Made by a program: the position numbers and the translations under genes
Assembly: GCA_902805655.1 (NCBI GenBank)
Contig: CADCTF010000156.1
Span: forward strand, 20,564 to 84,563
Length of the DNA stretch: 64,000 nt
From: an uncultured Acidimicrobiales bacterium
Lineage (GTDB): Bacteria > Actinomycetota > Acidimicrobiia > Acidimicrobiales > CADCTF01
Direction of reading: 5' to 3'
Notes under the pieces: model-generated
The model's database searches: none
What the model was told of the DNA's origin: nothing
Seen by the model: only the letters and a program-made list of their open reading frames with translations
In this document: positions 26,301 to 31,934 of the stretch, one piece after another
Position numbering within the stretch: the first letter of the stretch is position 1
Layout: each line of letters opens with the position of its first letter

Positions 26301-27193
26301 TCTTCGCGCCGATCCAGCAGCTGTCGCAGGTCTTCGACACCTACCAGCAGGGCAAGGTGGCCATGTCGAGGCTGAGCACCCTGCTGGCCACCGAGGTCTC
26401 CACCCCCCAGCCCCCCGATGCCGTGGTGCCCGCACGCCTCACCGGCCACATCCAGTTCGAGGACGTGCACTTCCGCTACCAAGGCGTCGAGGAGTGGGCG
26501 CTGCGGGGCCTGAACGTGGAGATCCACCCGGGGGAGACGGTGGCGCTCGTGGGCGAGACCGGGGCCGGCAAGTCGACCTTCGTCAAGCTGGTCGCGCGCT
26601 TCTACGACCCGACGTCCGGGCGCATCCTGATGGACGGCCAGCCGCTGACCTCACTCGACCTAGAGGCCTTCCGCCAACAGCTGGGATACGTGCCCCAGGA
26701 GGCGTTCCTCTTCACCGGCACCATCCGCGACAACATCGCCTATGGCCGCCCGGACGCCACGGACGCCGAGGTGGAGGCTGCAGCCCGGGCCACCGGGGCC
26801 CATGACTTCATCGCCCGCCTGACGCACGGGTACCACCAGCCCGTGATCGAGCGAGGCCGGTCGCTCTCGGCCGGGCAGCGCCAGCTGATCGCGCTGGCCC
26901 GGGCGCGCCTGGTCGACCCGGCCATCCTCATCCTCGACGAGGCGACGGCCAACCTCGACCTCGGCACCGAGACCCGAGTGGTGAAGGCCATGAGCGTCGT
27001 CAGCGAGGGCCGCACCACGTTGCTCATCGCCCACCGCCTGCAGTCCGCGGCGCGGGCCGATCGCGTGATCGTCATCGGCGACGGCCGAGTGGTCGAGACG
27101 GGTTCACACGACGAGCTGCTGCGCCAGGGGGGTGCCTATGCCGGCCTCTGGGCCACCTACACGGGTGAGGCGCCGGCGGGCGTCGGCTCCTAG
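23390..27193 (+). CDS. Single-chain heterodimer-type ABC exporter (TMD-NBD-TMD-NBD)
   Basis: A 1267-residue protein holding two complete ABC exporter halves, as in eukaryotic P-glycoprotein, where bacteria usually have two genes. Half 1: six membrane helices to about residue 330, Walker A GPSGSGKST (about 384), signature LSGGQRQ, Walker B LLLDDATSS. Half 2: membrane part from about 700 to 985, Walker A GETGAGKST (about 1055), signature LSAGQRQ, Walker B LILDEATAN. The catalytic Glu after Walker B is Asp in half 1, and the signature of half 2 is altered, so one composite ATP site is degenerate and one canonical, the classic heterodimer pattern. A glycine-rich linker (GGGGRGGGMMGG, about 638) joins the halves. 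Substrates of such exporters are lipids or drugs. Transcription is probably leaderless. Confidence 0.95.
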   Translation: MSAGNEAPKRADAGWLRRMAPYFARHKKDVALVFGAALVGTVATSLIPLVMRAVVDNSIVPLIDPEKGESTPIGPYLVGLLLLGLVRLAMSFVRRYGAGRLGVDIEYDMRNDIYDHLHRLDFARHDEFQSGQLVSRANSDVRVVQQLLGNLPFMSSNFMLFGLSLAFMLNLSPLLTCVALVAVPTLLFMALHLRKVVYPSSWDAQQRAAEVATVVEEATSGVRVVKGFGQERRELGRLSNAALRLYGSRMRNARISAKRQATMQTVPSLAQVAILALGGWLALHGDITLGTLLAFQTYLVQLIAPVRQVAMMMVMAQTARAAAERIFELLDSTSDVQEAPGATELDVASGEVVFDGVSFGYMKSEPVLENFTLRVAPGETVALVGPSGSGKSTVSLLLPRFYDAQEGSILIDGHNIRELSLESLRSNIGVVFEDSFLFSDSVRSNLTYGRPEATDEEVIRAATGARAHDFISALPHGYDTVVGERGLTLSGGQRQRIALARALITDPKILLLDDATSSIDVRLEEEIHETLRHMMQGRTTILVAHRRSTLNLADRIVVMDGGRVLDSGTHDELTARCKLYRELLAGPDDDIDTRAEEVDALAPGGITESAWHKDGDTEQEIAEAQRQGYMQVRQAVAAGGGGRGGGMMGGVGGRLNAPPTPELMAQIEALPPIVDVPGVRLEDQIAEDHSFSLSRLVGPHRKKLVIGSVLVGLNALAALAGPLMIRTGVDRGVRQGDEGWLWLACGLFVVSALTVRVLSYISAIFTSRLGQELLLSLRVRVFAHLQRLGLDFYDREMGGRVMTRMTSDIEALQALLQTGFIDALVQLVTFVGALALLVSMNVQLSLVVLIIVPPLVFATLLFRKRSEVAYGNVRDRVAAVNANFQESINGVREAQAFTRENRNMSDFRAVAGAHRAARLDSTRISSTYFPFVELLSTIATILVLGVGSSLARGGDIEVGELFAYVLLITTVFAPIQQLSQVFDTYQQGKVAMSRLSTLLATEVSTPQPPDAVVPARLTGHIQFEDVHFRYQGVEEWALRGLNVEIHPGETVALVGETGAGKSTFVKLVARFYDPTSGRILMDGQPLTSLDLEAFRQQLGYVPQEAFLFTGTIRDNIAYGRPDATDAEVEAAARATGAHDFIARLTHGYHQPVIERGRSLSAGQRQLIALARARLVDPAILILDEATANLDLGTETRVVKAMSVVSEGRTTLLIAHRLQSAARADRVIVIGDGRVVETGSHDELLRQGGAYAGLWATYTGEAPAGVGS

Positions 27194-27210
27194 GTCAGCC
27201 CAGCGGCGCG

Positions 27211-27237
27211 GAACGGGGGCCCGGCGGGCCCCCGTTC
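27211..27237. terminator. Perfect 12-bp hairpin between convergent exporter and binding-protein genes
   Basis: GAACGGGGGCCC-GGC-GGGCCCCCGTTC: a perfect 12-bp stem and 3-nt loop, 17 nt after the exporter stop codon and 31 nt after the end of the convergent binding-protein gene. It probably terminates both transcripts. Confidence 0.75.
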
Positions 27238-27268
27238 TCAGCTGCGACTTTCGCTCCGGTGCTGCGGG

Positions 27269-28933
27269 TTAGGTTCGACCAGGCCGACGCGGGTACTGCG
27301 GCGGCTTGTCACCCTCCGGGCGGGCCGTGTACAGCAGCGAGGTGCCCGCCGGGTCGAAGACCTTCAGCTCGGCCGGCAGCTCGCCGGGGAGGTACCGCTT
27401 GCCCATGTTGACGTAGCGGTACATGCCCTTTCGAGGGACGCCGCCGACGAGCTCCTCGGCTGCGGGGTCCCACCAGAGCTCGGCGACGTCATCAGCCGCC
27501 AGGTAGTCGTCCCAGGGCCACAGGCCCTTGCCGTACGACGACCCGAACTGGGTGATGTGGCCCCTGACCGGCTTGAAGGAGAACAGCCCGTCGCGGAAGG
27601 TCTCGGGTGTGAGCTTCGGCCCGGCCAGGTGGATGCCGGTGAAGAGGCGCAGCCAGTCGGTGATGCTCGGGTACGAGCTGAGCTCCTCACCGAGGTGCCA
27701 GTTCACGTAGTTGACCTCGGCCTGCTCGACCTCCGGTGCGACACGGGCCAGGAGGTAGGAGATGCCGAAGGCGTTCTTCCACTGCTGAGCGTCGTACTGA
27801 CGGCCATAGGTCGCCGTGTCGGTGCCCGTCGAGCCGGTGACGAACCACTCCGGGAAGTAGTTCTGGTTCGTCGCTTCCTTCGTGAGGAAGATGGGGAACT
27901 GCGCGTCACTGGCCAGGGCGACGGTCGTGACCCCCTTGTCCTTGAGCCGGGCGATGATGCCCTTCGCATCCTCAGGCGCCTTGGCCAGGTCGAGCAGGTA
28001 GGGGATGCTGTCGGCCAATTGCACGTTCTTGGCCGCCAGCTCCTTCTGGAAGAACTCAGCACCGCTCTTGTAGGCGTTGTCCGCAGTCTCGTAGTACACG
28101 AGCCCGAACGTGCGGGTCTTCGTCTTGAACGCAGGATCCCCGGCGTACTGGGCCGGCTTCCCGGCCAGCTTGGTGCTGACGTACTGCGTGCGGTGCAGGT
28201 AGCCCTGGGTCGACGACATCAGCCCCGACCACACGTACGGCGCCCACCTCAGGTAGCTCTCGATCGGCTGCGACGAGGTGCAGAGGCAGATCACCTTGTT
28301 CGCGGCCAGCTCGTCGGCGAAGGCGTTGGTGCCGGTCGGGCCGCCCATCACCGCGAACGCCTTGATCTCGGTGGCCGCCTTGATGGCGTCGGCGCGTGCG
28401 GCGGCGTCGTCGGTGTTCGAACCGCTGGCTTGCAGCTTCACGACCTCAACCTTGCGGCCGTAGGTCTCGAACAGCTCGTTGTGGGCCCGCACGACCTCGA
28501 GGCGGTTGGCATCCGTCTCCGCCTCGGCGTTGGTGACCCGCCCGGTGGCCTGCTCGTTGATGTCCCTGGCGGCCTGGTTCACCTGCGCCACGTACTGGGC
28601 CACGACGATCTTGTCGCGGTGCACGCCCTGGTTCGTCGCGCCGCCGTTGTCCTTGCCCTTCGGCCAGACCGGAACGCAGTTCGGGGCGGCGACGGTGGGG
28701 AGCTTGATCCGACCGGTGGCGGGGTCGCAGTCCGCTGCGGCCATCGGGTCGCCGCCGCCCCATTGCAGCGCCGGCGGCCCGTCACTGGCCGCTTGGCCGG
28801 TGGGAACGGTTTCTCCGCCGTCATCCCCCGAGCGCACCGCATTGAATGCAATGGCTCCGGCGATAAGAGCTACGACCGCCAACACCGGCCAATATCGCGA
28901 AAGTGCGTTGCCCTTTCGGGTCGTTGGTTCCAC
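27269..28933 (-). CDS. LivJ-like ABC substrate-binding protein, membrane-anchored
   Basis: A 554-residue type I periplasmic-binding-fold protein of the branched-chain amino acid/hydrophobic ligand group. Residues about 12-32 (RYWPVLAVVALIAGAIAFNAV) form a signal anchor without a lipobox cysteine, so the protein is probably tethered by this helix. The binding lobes are visible (KIVVAQYVAQVNQAARDI, GSNTDDAAARADAIKAA, AFAVMGGPTGTNAFADELA, VTTVALASDAQFPIFLTKEA). It is much longer than classical LivJ (about 350-400 residues), and no specific amino-acid pocket can be recognised, so the ligand is open. The gene diverges from the transporter operon at 29098-34912 and is the obvious binding-protein partner. 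GTG start behind a GGGGGG-containing ribosome binding site. Confidence 0.85.
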   Translation of the reverse strand: MEPTTRKGNALSRYWPVLAVVALIAGAIAFNAVRSGDDGGETVPTGQAASDGPPALQWGGGDPMAAADCDPATGRIKLPTVAAPNCVPVWPKGKDNGGATNQGVHRDKIVVAQYVAQVNQAARDINEQATGRVTNAEAETDANRLEVVRAHNELFETYGRKVEVVKLQASGSNTDDAAARADAIKAATEIKAFAVMGGPTGTNAFADELAANKVICLCTSSQPIESYLRWAPYVWSGLMSSTQGYLHRTQYVSTKLAGKPAQYAGDPAFKTKTRTFGLVYYETADNAYKSGAEFFQKELAAKNVQLADSIPYLLDLAKAPEDAKGIIARLKDKGVTTVALASDAQFPIFLTKEATNQNYFPEWFVTGSTGTDTATYGRQYDAQQWKNAFGISYLLARVAPEVEQAEVNYVNWHLGEELSSYPSITDWLRLFTGIHLAGPKLTPETFRDGLFSFKPVRGHITQFGSSYGKGLWPWDDYLAADDVAELWWDPAAEELVGGVPRKGMYRYVNMGKRYLPGELPAELKVFDPAGTSLLYTARPEGDKPPQYPRRPGRT

Positions 28934-29097
28934 GCTGTACCCCCCAGGGCTCGTAGTGCGAAAGTTCGGCTGCGGCGTCGATCAAGGCCCGCCGGCGCGG
29001 AGTGTAGCCTCCGCCCGAGACCGCATGCTGCACGGCTCCACCGGCTCGACTCACTGCCGGATGCCAGCCATTGTGTGGGGAACCTGAGGGGGGACCG

Positions 29098-29700
29098 ATG
29101 GAATCGCGACGCGCGAACTGCTGCCAAAAGGTTGTTCGCACAACGACCCGACCGCTACCGATAGCCATACGGCTACCGATAGCCATGGTCCTTCTTGCGA
29201 TGCTGCTGGTCGGATGCACGCCGCCACAATCCCGCCAGGAGGCGACCGTCATTCCGGAGGTCGAGCGATCCGAGCGGAAGGAGGGTGACAAGGAGGCGAA
29301 GGTCGGTCAGACCCTGCAGGTCCACGAGATGGACGTCACCGTCGTCGAGGTCGGTCGCAAGGATTCGTACTCGGCCAACCTGACGGCCGGCTATGTGTGG
29401 GCGAAGGTCCGCATCGAGAACAAGCGCGGCGGCAAGACGCAGTACAGCCGGCTCGACTGGCGGCTCGAGAGACCGGATAAGGAGTCGGTCGGTCGGGTGC
29501 CGATCGAGGGCCAGGAGCAGATGGTCGAAGGGGACATGCCCGAGGCCGGCCGCGCCGAGGGGATGTTGATCTTCGAAGCCGGCAAGCAACCAGCCGGTCA
29601 GTTCGCTCTGGTGTACGCACCGCGACACCACCGCCTGGAGGACCCGACGACCTTGCAGCGGGGCGTGTGGGTGTTCGAGAGCAAGCCCGAAGCCCCGTGA
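29098..29700 (+). CDS. Lipoprotein, DUF4352-like
   Basis: A 200-residue predicted lipoprotein. The signal peptide is LPIAMVLLAMLLVGC with lipobox LVGC (Cys about 39); the N-region contains a short duplicated segment (PLPIAI, RLPIAM). The mature part has a beta-rich domain (KVGQTLQVHEMDVTVVEVGRK, GYVWAKVRIENKRG, FALVYAPR) like DUF4352/immunoglobulin-like extracytoplasmic proteins. GAGGGGGG precedes the ATG. Its last codon overlaps the GTG of the LivH-LivM fusion (GTGA), so it is the first gene of the transport operon and probably an accessory surface protein of that transporter. An unfused role cannot be excluded. Confidence 0.8.
   Translation: MESRRANCCQKVVRTTTRPLPIAIRLPIAMVLLAMLLVGCTPPQSRQEATVIPEVERSERKEGDKEAKVGQTLQVHEMDVTVVEVGRKDSYSANLTAGYVWAKVRIENKRGGKTQYSRLDWRLERPDKESVGRVPIEGQEQMVEGDMPEAGRAEGMLIFEAGKQPAGQFALVYAPRHHRLEDPTTLQRGVWVFESKPEAP
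29154..29186 (+). repeat. 15-bp direct repeat inside the lipoprotein signal sequence
   Basis: GCTACCGATAGCCAT occurs at 29154-29168 and 29172-29186, 18 bp apart and in frame. It encodes the consecutive PLPIAI and RLPIAM segments and therefore lengthens the N-region of the signal peptide by six residues. Confidence 0.7.
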
Positions 29701-31934
29701 GCTCGATCGTGGGAGCGCTGCCACCGCGAGCTCGGTCGGTGGGCGGCGGGATCCTCGCGTTGGCTGCGGTCGTGGTCGTGCAGCGACAACTCTGGCCGGC
29801 GCCGCTCGGCATCCTCGTGCAAGGCGTCGTGATCGGCGGGCTCACCGCGCTGATCGCCTTCGGCATCGCCCTCGTGTACCGGGCCAACCGCATCGTCAAC
29901 TTCGCCCAGGGTGACCTCGGCGCGGTGCCGACCATGGCGGCGGTGCTGCTGATCGTCTCCGCCGGGCTTCCGTACTTCGTCGCCCTGCCGCTCGGCATCG
30001 TGCTGGCCATCGGCCTCGGGGCCGTCATCGAGTTCCTGATCATCCGCCGGTTCGCCCACGCGCCCCGTCTCATCCTCACCGTGGCGACCCTGGGCATCGC
30101 CCAGCTGATGGCCGGCCTCTCCCTGGCGCTCCCGGCGATCCTGCGCAACGCCTTCCCGGACACGTTCGACGCCGAGACGCCGTCCCAGTTCTTCCCGGCG
30201 CCCTTCGAGTTCGAGCTCGAGATCTACCCCGTCATCTTTCGGGGCAACGACCTCATCGCCGTCATCGCGGTCTTCCTCGTCATCATCGGGCTGGCCGCCT
30301 TCTTCCGCTTCAGCCGGATCGGCATCGCGGTGCGGGCCAGTGCCGAGAACGGCGATCGCGCCATGCTGCTCGGCGTCCCGGTGAAGCGGATCCAGACCAT
30401 TGTCTGGGTCATCGCCACGACACTGGCCTTCCTTGCGATGTTCCTCCGCGCCGGCATCATCGGCATACCGCTCGGCCAGGTCCTGGGCCCGGCGATCCTC
30501 ATACGGGCGCTGGCCGCCTGCGTCATCGGCCGGATGGAGAGCTTCAGCCGCATCTTCCTCGCTGCTGCCGCGCTGGGGGTCATCGAGCAGGCCATCCAGT
30601 GGGAGACGCGCCAGGCGTCGCTCGTCTCCCCGATCCTCTTCGTCGTCGTCATGGTGACGCTCCTGTTGCAGCGCCGAGGGATGCTTGCGCGCACAGAGGA
30701 GCAGTCGCACTGGCAGGCCGCGGGTGACGTGCGGCCCATCCCTCCCGAGCTGGTGCACCTGCCCGAGGTGAAGTGGGCGGTGCGTGGGGTCCTGGCGCTG
30801 CTCGCCTTGTTCGCAGTGGCTCTGCCGGCCTTCATCCCGGAGAGTCGGGTGAACCTTGCGGGAGGCGTCCTGATCTTCGCCATGGTGGCTGTGTCGCTGG
30901 TCGTGCTCACGGGCTGGGCCGGCCAGGTCAGCCTCGGGCAGGTCGCGTTCCTCGGCATCGGGGCCGCGGTTGCCGGGTCCATCACCTCCCGGCTCGGGTG
31001 GGACCTGTTGATAGCGCTGCTCATCGCCGGCGTGGTCGGGTCCGTCATGGCCGTCGTGATCGGCCTGCCCGCGCTGCGGATCCGAGGGCTGTTCCTGGCC
31101 GTCACCACGTTGGCCTTCGCCCAGGCCACCGCGCTCTACTTCATCAGCCGCAGCGGCGCCTTCGCCGGCCTGTTGCCCGTCGGCCGCCTCGAGCGCAACC
31201 CACTGGCCGGGATCGTGCCGATCCGCAGCGAGACGCAGTACTACTACCTCATCCTCGCCAGCCTGGTCGGGGTGCTGGCCATGGTGCGCCAGCTCCGGCG
31301 CTCACGGGTGGGGCGCGTCATGGTCGGCATCCGGGAGAACGAGCGGGGCGCGCAGGCGTACGGCATCAACGCCATGCGGGCCAAGCTCACCGGGTTCGCC
31401 ATCTCGGGCTTCATCGCGTCACTGGCGGGCGGGCTGTACGTGCACCAGCAGCGGGCGCTCGACATCAACCCCTATGCCGCAACCGAGAGCTTGTCGGTCT
31501 TCACCATGGTGGTCATCGGCGGCCTCGGGTCCGTGCCTGGCGCCATCCTGGGCGCGGTGTACGTGCAGGGGGCGAAGCACTTCCTGCCGAGCCAGATGAG
31601 CTTCTTCGCCGGCGGCCTCGGCCTCCTGCTCGTGCTGGTGGCCCTGCCCGGCGGCCTCGGCTCGTTGATCTACAAGGCTCGCGACGCCTACCTCCGCCAG
31701 ATCGCCACCCGCCGCAAGGTCATGGTGCCGAGCCTCTTCGCCGACGCCCGCGACCTCGACTCGGTCGTCTCCGGGCGCGACAAGGGCATGGCCTTCCTCC
31801 GGGACATGGCCGACCAGATGGACGCCCGTCGAGCCGGCGCCACCGCGGTTGCGAAGCCCCCCGGCGAGGGGGACCCACCGGAGCCCGACGAAGCGATCGA
31901 CGCGCCGGCCGCCGGCACGGGGAGGACCCGATGA
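29697..31934 (+). CDS. Branched-chain amino-acid-type ABC permease, LivH-LivM fusion
   Basis: A 745-residue membrane protein joining two permeases that are normally separate. The first half (to about residue 335) is LivH-like: ALIAFGIALVYRANRIVNFAQGDLGA is the family signature, and FSRIGIAVRASAENGDRAMLLGV is the ATPase-contact loop. The second half (about 360-690) is LivM-like: VLTGWAGQVSLGQVAFLGIGA and SRVGRVMVGIRENERGAQAYGIN, the second ATPase-contact loop. Both keep the family loops, so the pore is probably functional. The C-terminal 60 residues are hydrophilic and Pro/Glu-rich. It begins at GTG 29697, overlapping the lipoprotein stop codon, and its TGA overlaps the ATG of the MFS-ATPase fusion by 4 nt. 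The fusion fixes a 1:1 permease ratio. Confidence 0.92.
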   Translation: MSSIVGALPPRARSVGGGILALAAVVVVQRQLWPAPLGILVQGVVIGGLTALIAFGIALVYRANRIVNFAQGDLGAVPTMAAVLLIVSAGLPYFVALPLGIVLAIGLGAVIEFLIIRRFAHAPRLILTVATLGIAQLMAGLSLALPAILRNAFPDTFDAETPSQFFPAPFEFELEIYPVIFRGNDLIAVIAVFLVIIGLAAFFRFSRIGIAVRASAENGDRAMLLGVPVKRIQTIVWVIATTLAFLAMFLRAGIIGIPLGQVLGPAILIRALAACVIGRMESFSRIFLAAAALGVIEQAIQWETRQASLVSPILFVVVMVTLLLQRRGMLARTEEQSHWQAAGDVRPIPPELVHLPEVKWAVRGVLALLALFAVALPAFIPESRVNLAGGVLIFAMVAVSLVVLTGWAGQVSLGQVAFLGIGAAVAGSITSRLGWDLLIALLIAGVVGSVMAVVIGLPALRIRGLFLAVTTLAFAQATALYFISRSGAFAGLLPVGRLERNPLAGIVPIRSETQYYYLILASLVGVLAMVRQLRRSRVGRVMVGIRENERGAQAYGINAMRAKLTGFAISGFIASLAGGLYVHQQRALDINPYAATESLSVFTMVVIGGLGSVPGAILGAVYVQGAKHFLPSQMSFFAGGLGLLLVLVALPGGLGSLIYKARDAYLRQIATRRKVMVPSLFADARDLDSVVSGRDKGMAFLRDMADQMDARRAGATAVAKPPGEGDPPEPDEAIDAPAAGTGRTR

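Noticed and set aside
30773..31930. Longer N-terminal frame for the MFS-ATPase fusion (start at 30773)
   Set aside because: It overlaps the LivH-LivM gene completely in another frame, whereas ATG 31931 gives the typical 4-nt operon overlap and a normal MFS N-terminus.
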